64,000 nucleotides of DNA from Streptomyces sp. A 4/2 (GCF_940670765.1 NZ_CALNVW010000002.1:62001-126000); one strand, 5' to 3'. Shown: positions 47,744 through 56,762, counted from the stretch's first letter. The notes: generated by a model from the letters alone, not told the origin. Numbers and translations: made by a program.

Positions 47744-50700
47744 ATGGACGCGCAACGCCCGGACGGCAGCACATCCGCCGCACCGTTGCTGCGCCTGCAC
47801 CTTTTCGGCGGTTTCAGGGTGACTCGCGACGGCGGCCCCGCGCTCGCCGAGCGGTGGCCCCGGCCCGGGGCCAGGGCCCTGGTGAAGCTCCTCGCCGTCG
47901 TCCCCGGGCACCGGCTCCACCGCGAACAGGCCATGGACATCTGCTGGCCCGACGCCGACCCGAAGGCCGCCGCGGGCAGCCTGCGCGTCGCCCTGCACGC
48001 CGCCCGCCGCGCCCTGGAACCCGAGTTGGCCCCGCGCGCCACCTCCTCGTACCTGATCTCCGACGGGACACTTCTGCGCCTCGGTCCGGCGACGGTGTGG
48101 ATCGACGCCGACGACGCCGAGGCGTCGGCCCGGACGGCCCTCGCCGACGGTGGTGTGGAGGAACTGACGAGCGCCCTGGACCGGTTCACCGGCGAGATGC
48201 TGCCGGAGGACCGGTACGCGCGCTGGGCCGACGGCCGGCGCGGGCAGCTCACGCTGCTGCGCGAGCAGGTGCTTCTCCGGCTCGCGCAGGAACACGTGGA
48301 ACGGGGCGCCACCGACGAGGCGGTGGCCGCCGCCGAGCAGGTCCTCGCGGCCAGCCCCGCGGAGGAGCTGGCCCACCGCGTCCTCATCGACGCCTGGCTG
48401 CGTCAGGGGCTGCGCCGCCGCGCGGTGCACCAGTACCACGTGTGCCGCGAGATGCTCGACGCGGAACTGGGCGTGCGACCGGGCCCGGAGACGGAGCGGC
48501 TGCACAAGGCCGCGCTGGCCGCGGCGCCCGCCCCCGTCCCCACCACCCCGCTGCTCCCGGCCCCGCTGCGGGCCGCCCGCGCCGCACCCCCGCTGCGAGG
48601 CCGCGCCGCCGCGCTCGAACGGCTCCTCTCGGCGGACGGGCCGCCGGTCACGCTGCTCAGCGGCGAGGCGGGCGTGGGGAAGACCCGCCTGGTGGGCGAG
48701 GTGGCGCGCCGTGCCACCGCGGTCGGCACGGCCGTGCTGTGGGGCGGCAGCCAGGACGCGGAGGGGCACACGCCGTACGGGGCGTTCGCGGAGGCGCTCG
48801 ACGGCTGGCTCGCCGAACACAGTGCGGACGAGCGCGCGCGAGCCGGCGCCGAGTACCCCGAACTCGCCTCGTTCCTGCCGTCGCTCGGGCAGGTGGGAAC
48901 GTCCGGCGAGCGCAGCCCGGAGGAGGAGCGGGACCGTCTCTTCCGGGGAAGCACGGCACTGCTCGGCGACCTGGCCGCACTGCGCCCGGTGCTGGTGGTG
49001 CTCGACGACCTGCACGCCGCCGACACGGGCTCGTTCCAGCTGCTCAGCCATCTGGCCCGCCGGGCCGTGGAGCGGGGGACGGCTCTGCGGTTCCTGGTGA
49101 CGTACCGCGAGGAGGAACTCCCCGACGGCGACGCGCGACGCTCGGCCGTGGCGTCGATGCTGCGCCAACGCCTCGCCCTGCGCGAGGAGTTGGGGCGGCT
49201 CGACAGGGAGGCCTGCCTGGCGTTGGTGCGTGACGCGGCCACGGAGGTGTCGCGCGACGACCGGATCCACCGCGTGTGGGAACTCTCGCTCGGCAATCCG
49301 CTGTTCGCCCTCGAACTCGCCCGCGACCTGACCGACGGGGACACCGGCGGCCTCGCCCCGGAAGGCGTACGGGAACTGGTGGCCGACCGGCTCGTGCGGC
49401 TGGACGCGGACGCGCGCCGCATCGTCGAGGCGCTCTCCGTGGCCGGGGGCGACGCCGCGCTGTCCGAACTGCTCGACGTCGCCGAACACGGGCTGCACCC
49501 GCCGGTGTCCGGCGCCGCGGCGGCCGACGCCCTGGAGCGGGCCATCGCCGCCTCACTCGTCGAGGAACGGCACGTCGTGGTGGCCGGGCGGCCCGAAGCG
49601 GGGGTGGCCTTCCGGCATCCGCTGGTCCGGCTGACCTGCTACGAACAGCTGACCGTGGTCCGCCGCAGGCAGCTGCACGCCGCGTTCGCACAGGCGGTAC
49701 GGCGGCGCCGCCCCGATGCCGTCGACACCCTGGCCTCCCACTTCGCGCGCGCCGACGACCCGCGCGCGGCCGAGTACCTGCGCCGGGCGGCGGAGCGGGC
49801 CGCCGCCCTGTACGCCAACGACACCGCCGACCGCTACTACCAGGACCTGGTGGCCCGACTGGACGTCGACGCGGCCCGCGCCCGGCTCGCGCACGCCCAT
49901 GTCCTGCGCAGAATGGGCCACTTCGAGCAGGCGGCCGGTACCGTACGGCTCGCCCTGACCGAGTTCGAGCGGCGCGGCGACCACGACCACGCGGTCCTCG
50001 CGGCGGCGCTGCTGGCCGAGACGCTCGTCAAGACGAGCGCCTCCGGATCCGGCCGCCGAACACTGCGGGAACACCCGGTGACCGCGGACACCGCGCCGGA
50101 ACCGGCCGCCAGCCACTACCTCGCCCTGTCCGTCGTCCGCTGCGTCCAGGGGCGGTACGCGGCCGGGGCCGAGGCGGCCCGGCACGCACTGGAGGCGGCA
50201 CGGCGCATGCCAGGGCTGCGGGGACAGGGGCTGGTGGCTCGCGCCTTCGCCCTGCAGGCCGCCAACCTCGGACTCGCCGGCCTGTTCGACCAGGCACGCG
50301 AAGCGGGCGACGAGGCGCTGGCCCCGGCCGAGGCGTACGGAGATCCGACGCTGCTCGGCTCGGTCCTCTCCACGCTGCGCGAGAACGCGCGGCGGGCCGG
50401 ACGGTTGCGCGAGGCCGTGGAGATCGGGACTCGCGCGCTCGGCCTGGCCGAACAGTCCGGTGATCCGACCGCCGCCGCCTTCGAGCGGGCGAACCTCGCC
50501 GAACTGCGGTTGCTGCTCGAAGAACCCGAGCCTGCCCGCGCCCTCGCCGAACAAGCGGTGGCGGGCGCGGAGGCGTACGACGCCTGGTGCCTGACCTACA
50601 CGCTCGCGACCCTGGCGCGCGTGCGGGTGTTCCTGGGCGAGACGGAGCAGGCCACGGCCCTCCTGGACCGCGCCGGAGGGGTCGCCACCGCGCTCGGGGA

Positions 50701-51079
50701 CCGGCAGGCGGAGCACGAGGTGCGCACGGCCCGTGCCGAACTCGCGTTGTACGCACGCCGACCGGACGACGCGCTGCGCGTCCTGGACGGGCACACCGAC
50801 GAGGCGCCGGTGCTGGTGGCCTGGGCGGAACTCCTGTCGGGGCGGGCCGAGGCCGCGCTGCGGCTCGCGCGCGCCGAGGTGGCACGGGCGCAGCGCACCG
50901 GGGAACGCCTCGCCGAGGTGGAGGCGCGGATCGCCGTCGGGACGTCCCTGTCCCGGCTCCACCGGACGGCGCAGGGCGCGCGGGAGCTGGCACGAGCCGA
51001 ATCGATGGCCGGAGTTCTGCCGTATCCGGCCGGGGCCCGCCGGGCGGCATGGGCACGGGGTCTGCTCGGCGAGGCGTGA
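47744..51079 (+). CDS. Large SARP-type regulator (BTAD + AAA + TPR)
   Basis: 1111 residues. An OmpR-like winged helix at about 15-110 has RLHLFGGFRV and ALVKLLAVVPGHRLHREQ. A bacterial transcriptional activation domain (about 115-258) follows. An AAA ATPase has Walker A SGEAGVGKTR at 306-315 and a Walker B-like PVLVVLDDLHA. The C-terminal half is helical TPR-like. This is the AfsR/large-SARP layout, usually an activator of secondary metabolism that binds direct repeats. There is no C-terminal LuxR domain. The gene is preceded by a terminator and is monocistronic. Its targets are unknown; nearby candidates are the split-S74 operon and the P450/CoA cluster. Confidence 0.9.
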   Translation: MDAQRPDGSTSAAPLLRLHLFGGFRVTRDGGPALAERWPRPGARALVKLLAVVPGHRLHREQAMDICWPDADPKAAAGSLRVALHAARRALEPELAPRATSSYLISDGTLLRLGPATVWIDADDAEASARTALADGGVEELTSALDRFTGEMLPEDRYARWADGRRGQLTLLREQVLLRLAQEHVERGATDEAVAAAEQVLAASPAEELAHRVLIDAWLRQGLRRRAVHQYHVCREMLDAELGVRPGPETERLHKAALAAAPAPVPTTPLLPAPLRAARAAPPLRGRAAALERLLSADGPPVTLLSGEAGVGKTRLVGEVARRATAVGTAVLWGGSQDAEGHTPYGAFAEALDGWLAEHSADERARAGAEYPELASFLPSLGQVGTSGERSPEEERDRLFRGSTALLGDLAALRPVLVVLDDLHAADTGSFQLLSHLARRAVERGTALRFLVTYREEELPDGDARRSAVASMLRQRLALREELGRLDREACLALVRDAATEVSRDDRIHRVWELSLGNPLFALELARDLTDGDTGGLAPEGVRELVADRLVRLDADARRIVEALSVAGGDAALSELLDVAEHGLHPPVSGAAAADALERAIAASLVEERHVVVAGRPEAGVAFRHPLVRLTCYEQLTVVRRRQLHAAFAQAVRRRRPDAVDTLASHFARADDPRAAEYLRRAAERAAALYANDTADRYYQDLVARLDVDAARARLAHAHVLRRMGHFEQAAGTVRLALTEFERRGDHDHAVLAAALLAETLVKTSASGSGRRTLREHPVTADTAPEPAASHYLALSVVRCVQGRYAAGAEAARHALEAARRMPGLRGQGLVARAFALQAANLGLAGLFDQAREAGDEALAPAEAYGDPTLLGSVLSTLRENARRAGRLREAVEIGTRALGLAEQSGDPTAAAFERANLAELRLLLEEPEPARALAEQAVAGAEAYDAWCLTYTLATLARVRVFLGETEQATALLDRAGGVATALGDRQAEHEVRTARAELALYARRPDDALRVLDGHTDEAPVLVAWAELLSGRAEAALRLARAEVARAQRTGERLAEVEARIAVGTSLSRLHRTAQGARELARAESMAGVLPYPAGARRAAWARGLLGEA

Positions 51080-51081
51080 CC

Positions 51082-51098
51082 CCGGTGTGTCACACCGG
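51082..51098. terminator. Short two-way hairpin
   Basis: CCGGTGTG-T-CACACCGG lies exactly between the convergent regulator and oxygenase genes and overlaps the oxygenase stop. The small loop makes it a modest terminator candidate. Confidence 0.4.
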
Positions 51099-51899
51099 AC
51101 TTGTGCCGCGCACGGCCCGCCCGTGCGCCGGGTCGGGGCTGCACAGCCAGCCGTTGACGGCGAAGCGGCTGTCCCCGTGCTGCTTGCCCGGACAGCTCAC
51201 CGGCCGCACCTCGTGCCAGGAGGTGGGCAGGAAGAACACGATGCTGTCGTGCTCGGGCTGCCAGTCCCGCCAGGTGCGCTCCTGCCACTTTCCCGCGGTC
51301 GCGGTGTGCAGCGGCAGGGCGACGTCGAACACGCGCAGCTCGCCCCCGTCGAAGGGCCGGGGTGTGCGGTGCAGGTAGTACACGAAAGTGAGCAGACGCC
51401 GGGGGGAGAACTCGGCGCTGGTGTCCTGGTGCGGACGGTAGAAGTCACCGTCGTTGTGCACGTTGAGGCTGTAGTCGGCCTCGGTGTACCGGCAGGAGAC
51501 GCCCAGGGTGTGCTCGACCGACCCCCGTACCGCTTCGATGGCTGCCAACAGCTCGGGGGCGGCGAACTCCTGGCACGACCGGGACCGGCGGAAGTCGGGG
51601 ACCACCTCCCGGTCCCGGATCATGGAGGGCCGCAACGTGTCGCCGGTGGAGGCGATGGCACGCTCCAGCAGGGTGTCGGCCGTCCGCTCGCCCAGGAACT
51701 GGGTGATGCGGCAGACCGTCACCGGAAGCCGCCAGATCGCGTCCGTACACACCGGTGACCGCTGCTCCACCACCTCGGTGGGGCCCGCCAGGTGGCCCTG
51801 TCCCGCCAGGTGGCCCTGTCCCACCAGGTGGCCCTGTCCCACCAGGTTGTCCTGTCCCACCAGGGGTTCCTGTCCCGCCAGGGCGTCCTGCTTCGTCAT
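51090..51899 (-). CDS. 2OG-Fe(II) oxygenase (prolyl-4-hydroxylase-like) with N-terminal repeats
   Basis: A 269-residue iron/2-oxoglutarate oxygenase. The catalytic triad is His157-x-Asp159 in RPHQDTS and distal His229 in SWHEV; Arg245 for 2-oxoglutarate. The fold is like prolyl 4-hydroxylase alpha subunits. Residues 9-40 consist of six-residue repeats of the type GQGHLV/A, encoded by 18-bp DNA repeats, with no counterpart in the family as I know it. It is third in a unit with the two split-S74 genes and could hydroxylate a residue of their products (inference). Start ATG 51899; a start after the repeats would also leave a full domain. Confidence 0.85.
   Translation of the reverse strand: MTKQDALAGQEPLVGQDNLVGQGHLVGQGHLAGQGHLAGPTEVVEQRSPVCTDAIWRLPVTVCRITQFLGERTADTLLERAIASTGDTLRPSMIRDREVVPDFRRSRSCQEFAAPELLAAIEAVRGSVEHTLGVSCRYTEADYSLNVHNDGDFYRPHQDTSAEFSPRRLLTFVYYLHRTPRPFDGGELRVFDVALPLHTATAGKWQERTWRDWQPEHDSIVFFLPTSWHEVRPVSCPGKQHGDSRFAVNGWLCSPDPAHGRAVRGTSPV
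51784..51891. repeat. Six 18-bp tandem repeats inside oxygenase gene
   Basis: Six units of the type CCCACCAGGTGGCCCTGT (51784, 51802, 51820, 51838, 51856, 51874). The left copies are nearly identical and the right ones diverged. The unit length preserves the reading frame, so copy number could vary between strains without inactivating the gene. Confidence 0.85.
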
Positions 51900-51960
51900 G
51901 GTGTCCTGTCTTCCGGATCGGGACGGGTGTTCCGCGGGGGCCGGCTCCCGTCCGGCCTGG

Positions 51961-52386
51961 TCACGCCGCCTCGGGCCTGTTCGCGCGCGTGGCTTCGCGC
52001 AGCCGGTCCACTTCGGCCGTGAGCTCTTCCACGCGGCGGTTCAGCGCCTGGACGCACACCAGGGCGACGCCGAGGCCGTCCACGACGGGGATGGTGGTGC
52101 CGTCCTGGTTGAAACCGAAGGCCGCCTGCCAGTCCTGGGCCATCGGCCCGAGATGGCGTACGTCCTCGGGCTCCCAGAGGTAACGCCAGGTGCTGACGGG
52201 CAGCGTGGCCACGGTCTCCAGGACCGCGTACCCGTTGACCGCGCCGACCGGAGCCACCGCACCGGCCTCCCGCGCACCGTTCTCCCGGGCGTCCGTCTCC
52301 CGGGCGTCGGTCTCCGGCGCACCGGCCGCACGACGGGCCGGTGCGCCGCGGTCGGCCACCCGGGACCGCCGGCGGAGGATGCGCAT
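51961..52386 (-). CDS. C-terminal part of a peptidase-S74 (tail-fiber chaperone) domain
   Basis: 141 residues. After a 45-residue Arg/Ala/Glu-rich low-complexity lead with ETDARETDARENGAREAG comes LPVSTWRYLWEPEDVRHLGP, then MAQDWQAAFGF and a C-terminal coiled coil (LNRRVEELTAEVDRLREA). This is the second half of an intramolecular chaperone S74 domain. The first half (SDRGLKRDVVPV) is at the end of the upstream gene. The ATG lies two bases after that gene's stop, in another frame. No signal peptide of its own. Confidence 0.75.
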   Translation of the reverse strand: MRILRRRSRVADRGAPARRAAGAPETDARETDARENGAREAGAVAPVGAVNGYAVLETVATLPVSTWRYLWEPEDVRHLGPMAQDWQAAFGFNQDGTTIPVVDGLGVALVCVQALNRRVEELTAEVDRLREATRANRPEAA

Positions 52387-52388
52387 CC

Positions 52389-52928
52389 TCACCGGCTCCA
52401 GTCGACCGGGACCACGTCCCGCTTGAGCCCCCGGTCGCTGCAGACGGAGCACGGGGCGCCCGGGACACCCGGGCCCTGATCGGTACCGACGGTGATCGCG
52501 CCGTGGCCCCCGGCCGGGGCGTGCACGCCGTCGCCGACCATCGCGGCCTCGTAGCCGCCGAGCAACTCCTGGAGGGTGCCGGGGCCCAGGTTCTCCGGGG
52601 CGGTGAGCGCGGCCACCCCGTCGTAGTCGGTGTAGGCCGCCCCCAGCGTCCGGCCGCCGACGGTGGCGAACACGATCCGCGCGCCGCGGATGGGTTCCCC
52701 GGTCACCGCGTCGGAGGCCATCGCCTGGATGTTCTCCAATTGCATCTGGCTGACGTTCAGGGAGGCCTGGCTGACCGCGAGCCTGGTCGGCTGCAGGCTG
52801 GGGCACTCCGCTCCGCTGCACGGCGCGACCGGTTGGGTGGTCGCGGAAGCGGTGACACTGCTCCCCGCGCCCAGCGACGCCAGCGCCGCGGCCATCACCG
52901 CGACGGTCCTACGACCCACTGAACTCAT
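52389..52928 (-). CDS. Secreted protein ending in the first part of an S74 domain
   Basis: 179 residues with a clear signal peptide (MSSVGRRTVAVMAAALASLG). The middle region has a transthyretin/Cna-B-like strand pattern (TGEPIRGARIVFATVGGRTL, YTDYDGVAALTAPENLG). Its C-terminus is CSDRGLKRDVVPVDWSR, the conserved opening of the S74 auto-processing domain (SD-x-x-LK). The rest of that domain is encoded by the next gene. Start ATG 52928 with GGGAG upstream. It heads the three-gene unit with the oxygenase. Confidence 0.75.
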   Translation of the reverse strand: MSSVGRRTVAVMAAALASLGAGSSVTASATTQPVAPCSGAECPSLQPTRLAVSQASLNVSQMQLENIQAMASDAVTGEPIRGARIVFATVGGRTLGAAYTDYDGVAALTAPENLGPGTLQELLGGYEAAMVGDGVHAPAGGHGAITVGTDQGPGVPGAPCSVCSDRGLKRDVVPVDWSR

Positions 52929-53197
52929 GTGCACTCCCGGGGGAATCGCCCGCACGTGATTCCCTACCGGCGCATGACGGCCGGACGGCCTGGGCGCACG
53001 CGGCACACGACGGGTGCCGCCCTCTCGGGGGCGACACGGACGACCGTAGCCACGCCGGTCCGGCACCGACCAGCGGACAAACGGGAGTTCGCGCTATCTG
53101 ATGAACCACCGGCGGGACGGTGACGAACGCGAGCGACGCGGACAAACCCGTGAGCGACCGCGGCAGCCTGCCGCCGCCCACGGGGCCGGGGGCCGCG

Positions 53198-54418
53198 TCA
53201 GGGGTGGTGCCCGTGCTGCGGCCTGAGCGGCGGCTCCTCCTTGCCCGTGGCCTGCACCGACGCGGCGCCGCCACCGCCGTGGTGCGTCAGCGGCCCGCCC
53301 CGGATGTCGTGGACGCCGCTCAGCCGGCCGGACAGCCAGCGGAAGACCTCGGGAAGGAGCGGCTTCCACACCACGTTCAGATGACCGCCGCTGGTCCGCT
53401 GCACCCACACCTTGGTGGGCGCCTTCGCGGCCTTGTGGATCGCGAGCGCGTCCTCGTAGCCGTCGCCGGGCTGTCCGGTGAGGAACAGCGAGGTGCGCGG
53501 CGGGTGCGCGGCGTGCGTGAGGATCCACAGCGGGTTGGTCTCGCGGCGCAGCAGCTTGTCGTGCGCCGCGATCGAATCGGTCTCGGCGGCCGGGTCGTTG
53601 TAGCCGGAGAGTGCGACCCCGGCGCGGTAGCGGTCGGGGTGCTCGATGGCGAGTTTGGCGGCGCAGTGGGCGCCCGCCGAGATCCCCGCGACGGCCCAGC
53701 CGTCGGCGCCGGTCTCGGCCCGGAAGTTGTCGGTGACCATCCTGCGCACGTCCACGCTGAGCCAGGTGTCGGCGTTGACGACGCCCGGCACATTGGCGCA
53801 GCCGGTGTCCTGCCCGGCCAGCAGCGAGGTGCGCGGCGCGACCAGGATGAACGGCTTGACCTGGCGCTTCTCGATCAGGTGGCGGAGCTGGCCGACCACG
53901 TCGAGGTTGGTGAACCAGTCCTTGGCCGATCCGGGGTAGCCGGGCAGCACCTCCACGACGGGGAAGTCCTTGGCCTTGTACGCCGCGTGGGAGTACTGCG
54001 GCGGCAGCCAGACGTACACCTCACCCTCCGCGCCGGACACCCGGCCCGTCAGGTGCGTGACCTGGACGCCCGCGCCCATGGCGGGGTCGTCGACCGGCGT
54101 GAACGCCTGCTTTATCCGCGGCCCGCCGGCGGTGTTCCGCCCGCCGGTCCCGTCGACGCCGAGGTCGGGGGCGGCGAAGACATGGCTCTCGGTGCCGAGC
54201 AGATCACCCCAGTTGTCGTAGAGCCCGTTCGCGTTGTTGACGGCGACGAACACGACGACGACCGCGGCGGCCTGCGCGACGAGCACCATGGCGAGCTGCG
54301 CGGCGCCACGCACCACGGCGGGCCCGCGGACCTTGTGCCAGAGGACCAGTGGCACCAGAACGGCGAGCGCGGCCACCAGGATCGCGGTCACGAAGAAGGG
54401 GGTTCCGGTCAGGCTCAT
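53198..54418 (-). CDS. Membrane-anchored alpha/beta-hydrolase esterase (esterase-D/antigen-85-like)
   Basis: 406 residues. Two N-terminal membrane helices (about 4-27 and 35-60) anchor an extracytoplasmic domain. The domain has VYVWLPPQY, VVEVLPGYPGSAKDWF and the nucleophile Ser247 in AGISAGAHCA, and a likely catalytic His in SGGHLNVVW. The layout is like mycolyltransferase-related esterases of actinobacteria; the substrate is unknown. The Gly/His-rich tail is disordered. ATG 54418 (MSLTGTPFF) is preferred over an upstream in-frame start. Confidence 0.85.
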   Translation of the reverse strand: MSLTGTPFFVTAILVAALAVLVPLVLWHKVRGPAVVRGAAQLAMVLVAQAAAVVVVFVAVNNANGLYDNWGDLLGTESHVFAAPDLGVDGTGGRNTAGGPRIKQAFTPVDDPAMGAGVQVTHLTGRVSGAEGEVYVWLPPQYSHAAYKAKDFPVVEVLPGYPGSAKDWFTNLDVVGQLRHLIEKRQVKPFILVAPRTSLLAGQDTGCANVPGVVNADTWLSVDVRRMVTDNFRAETGADGWAVAGISAGAHCAAKLAIEHPDRYRAGVALSGYNDPAAETDSIAAHDKLLRRETNPLWILTHAAHPPRTSLFLTGQPGDGYEDALAIHKAAKAPTKVWVQRTSGGHLNVVWKPLLPEVFRWLSGRLSGVHDIRGGPLTHHGGGGAASVQATGKEEPPLRPQHGHHP

Positions 54419-54464
54419 CACGACAGGCAAGAGTGGCACGAGAGCATCCGGGTTGCCGGTTTTG

Positions 54465-54492
54465 CCATGGTTTTACACGGGTAAAGCCGTGG
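54465..54492. promoter_or_regulatory. AT-rich inverted repeat upstream of esterase
   Basis: CCATGGTTTTAC (54465-54476) and GTAAAGCCGTGG (54481-54492) pair over 12 positions, with two G-T mismatches. It lies 47 bp upstream of the esterase start. A regulator site or mRNA-leader hairpin is possible. Confidence 0.4.
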
Positions 54493-54571
54493 CGCCCACC
54501 CTCCCCGACCGGGGACACGGCCGGGGACACGGCGCGGCCGGGGAAGTACCGGACAGCCGCCCGCCCCGCCC

Positions 54572-54623
54572 GCCCGCGCCGCCCGCGCCGCCCGCGCCGC
54601 CCGCGCCGCCCGCGCCGCCCGCC
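54572..54623. repeat. 9-bp tandem GCCCGCGCC repeat
   Basis: Five exact copies and a partial one of GCCCGCGCC lie immediately downstream of ilvE. Low-complexity GC microsatellite. Confidence 0.85.
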
Positions 54624-54626
54624 GGA

Positions 54627-55712
54627 TCAGAGCACGCGCCGCATCCAGCCGTGCTCGTCCTCCGCGCGGCCGTACTGGATGTCCAGTACGTGCCCCCGCA
54701 GGGCCGCCGTCCGCTCGCCGGGCTCTCCGTTGCCGAGGGTGAATTCGTAGCCGTCGCCCTTGAAGCCCACGATCGGTGTGATGACCGCGGCCGTACCGGC
54801 GGCGAAGGCCTCGGTGATGCTGCCGTCGGTGGCCCCGGCGCGCAGTTCCTCCAGGCTGACCTGCCGCTCCACCGGGGTCAGGCCGTGGTCGGCGGCCAGG
54901 GCGAGGACGGTGGCCCGGGTGACGCCGTCCAGGATGGTCCCGAGCGCGGGTGTGACGAGTTGACCGTCCGAGGTGACCAGGCAGAGGTTCATCGTGCCCG
55001 ACTCCTCCAGATTGCCCTGACCGGCGCCGTCCAGGTACATCACCTGGTCACAGCCCTGCTCGCGGGCCTCCCGCTGCGCGACGAGGCTCGCCGCGTAGTT
55101 GCCGCCGCACTTGGCCGCACCGGTGCCGCCCTCGGCCGCGCGGGTGTACGTACTGCTCACCCACAGCGTGACGCCGGTCATGCCGGAGGCGAAGTACGGG
55201 CCCGCGGGGCTCGCGATGACGGAGTAGACGACCTCCGCCGCAGGCCGCACCCCGAGGAACGCCTCGGACGCGAACATGAACGGCCGCAGATAGAGGCTCT
55301 CCTCACCGGCCGACGCCGGGACCCACTGCTCGTCGGCGCGGACCAGCGCCTCCACACCGGCCAGGAAGTCCTCCTCCGGCAGCTCCGGCAGCGCCAGCCG
55401 CCGGGCCGAGCGGGCGAAGCGCCGGGCGTTGGCCTCCGGGCGGAACAGCCAGACGCTGCCGTCGGCGTGCCGGTACGCCTTGAGGCCCTCGAAGATCTCC
55501 TGCCCGTAGTGCAGCACGGCGGAGCTGGGATGCAGCGTGAACGGCTCCAGCGGGCCGACCTTGTGGCCGTGCCAGCCGGCGTCCTCCGTCCACACGGCCG
55601 ACGCCATGTGATCGGTGAAGTACCGCCCGAATCCTGGCGCGTCGAGTATCGCCCGGCGTTCCTCGTCGGGCAGGGCCTTCGTCGTACGGGTCAGCGGGAA
55701 GCCAGCGCTCAT
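54627..55712 (-). CDS. ilvE: Branched-chain amino-acid aminotransferase
   Basis: A 361-residue fold-IV PLP transaminase for Leu, Ile and Val. The PLP lysine is Lys201 in GAAKCGGNYA. Other motifs are LHYGQEIFEGLKAYR, YLRPFMFASE and NLEESGTMNLCLV, with Glu for cofactor binding. Length is normal. ATG 55712. It is monocistronic here and not next to leuB as I recall for S. coelicolor, so it could be a relocated or second copy. A GTTAACGACCGTTGAC near-palindrome lies about 80 bp upstream. Confidence 0.95.
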   Translation of the reverse strand: MSAGFPLTRTTKALPDEERRAILDAPGFGRYFTDHMASAVWTEDAGWHGHKVGPLEPFTLHPSSAVLHYGQEIFEGLKAYRHADGSVWLFRPEANARRFARSARRLALPELPEEDFLAGVEALVRADEQWVPASAGEESLYLRPFMFASEAFLGVRPAAEVVYSVIASPAGPYFASGMTGVTLWVSSTYTRAAEGGTGAAKCGGNYAASLVAQREAREQGCDQVMYLDGAGQGNLEESGTMNLCLVTSDGQLVTPALGTILDGVTRATVLALAADHGLTPVERQVSLEELRAGATDGSITEAFAAGTAAVITPIVGFKGDGYEFTLGNGEPGERTAALRGHVLDIQYGRAEDEHGWMRRVL

Positions 55713-56121
55713 GGCCGAATCCTTACGTCAACACGGATGCGGGTGAGAACAGTTGATACCCGCCGGGACACACCCGCCATGTTAACGACCGTTGACCGCA
55801 CGGGGGTTACCGCGTGCGGTCGGCCCCGAGCACCGGAAAGCGCGGCGATCACTCGATTCCGTGGCCCGCCCCGTACGTGGCGTCGAGGACGAGCGCGAGC
55901 AGCCTGCCCGGCTACCCCTCGTCGTGGCCTCCGGCCGGGACACGTCCGACCAGGCATGGCCGCCCGCCACTTCACGGAACCGCCGGCGCCGGAGTGGCCC
56001 GACGCCGGGATTCGAAAACCCGTTAGCACGGACCGCCAGGCCGTAAGCGGCTGCTGACTTTCCCTCCCGGCTGGGTAAGTGGAACATCGAGGTCCCCACG
56101 AACCACCAGGAGGCGGTGCAC
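55713..56121. other. Intergenic region with tRNA-like 3' fragment
   Basis: No gene is supported. The stretch carries the divergent promoters of ilvE and the muramidase. At 55996-56026 the minus strand reads like the 3' end of a tRNA: a T-arm-like segment with TTCGAA between CGGG and CCCG arms, a seven-base acceptor-like stretch and CCA. No matching 5' half follows. Confidence 0.3.
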
Positions 56122-56679
56122 ATGCTGCACGGCATCGATGTCAGCACGTACCAGTCGTCGTTCAGCACCAGCGGTCTCGACTTCGTGTTCATCAAAGCCA
56201 CCGAGGGCCATACCTACGTCAACCCCCGGCTGGCATCCCAGACCAAACTCGCACGGGACGCCGGATGCGTCGTCGGCTTCTACCACTTCCTGTGGCCGGG
56301 GAACATCACCGCGCAGGCCGAGTACTTCGTGAGCAAAACACCCGAGAAGAGCGGGGATCTGCTCGCGGTGGACTGGGAGACCACCGGCGAGCACACCCGT
56401 GCGAGCAACGCGGAGAAGGACAGCTTCATCCGCGCGGTGAAGAAACTGCGGCCCACGTACCGGGTGCTGCTCTACACCAACCGGAACTTCTGGCTGACCG
56501 TCGACACCACCTCGTACGCCGGGGACGGACTGTGGATCGCGGACTACACGACTGCGGGAAAGCCCCGGATCAAGGCGAGTTGGACCTTCCACCAGTACAC
56601 CGACAACCCGCTCGACAAGGACGTGGCCCACTCCAGGTTCGCGAGCAGGAGCGCCCTCAAGGACTGGGCCACGCCGTAG
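56122..56679 (+). CDS. GH25 muramidase without signal peptide
   Basis: A 185-residue N,O-diacetylmuramidase-like glycoside hydrolase family 25 domain. The start MLHGIDVSTYQSS contains the conserved Asp6. FIKATEGHTYVNP and GFYHFLWPGN follow, and the catalytic block is VDWETTGE (Asp84, Glu86). There is neither signal peptide nor wall-binding domain, unlike most secreted Streptomyces lysozymes; phage endolysins often look like this. ATG 56122 is chosen because AGGAGG is eight bases upstream; GTG 56116 is too close to it. Confidence 0.88.
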   Translation: MLHGIDVSTYQSSFSTSGLDFVFIKATEGHTYVNPRLASQTKLARDAGCVVGFYHFLWPGNITAQAEYFVSKTPEKSGDLLAVDWETTGEHTRASNAEKDSFIRAVKKLRPTYRVLLYTNRNFWLTVDTTSYAGDGLWIADYTTAGKPRIKASWTFHQYTDNPLDKDVAHSRFASRSALKDWATP

Positions 56680-56762
56680 ACCTGCCGATCGCAGCCACCC
56701 CCACGCCCGCACCCCCGCGCGCGGTTCCCCGGCCGTCCCGGTCCGTCCCGGTCCGGCGCAGG

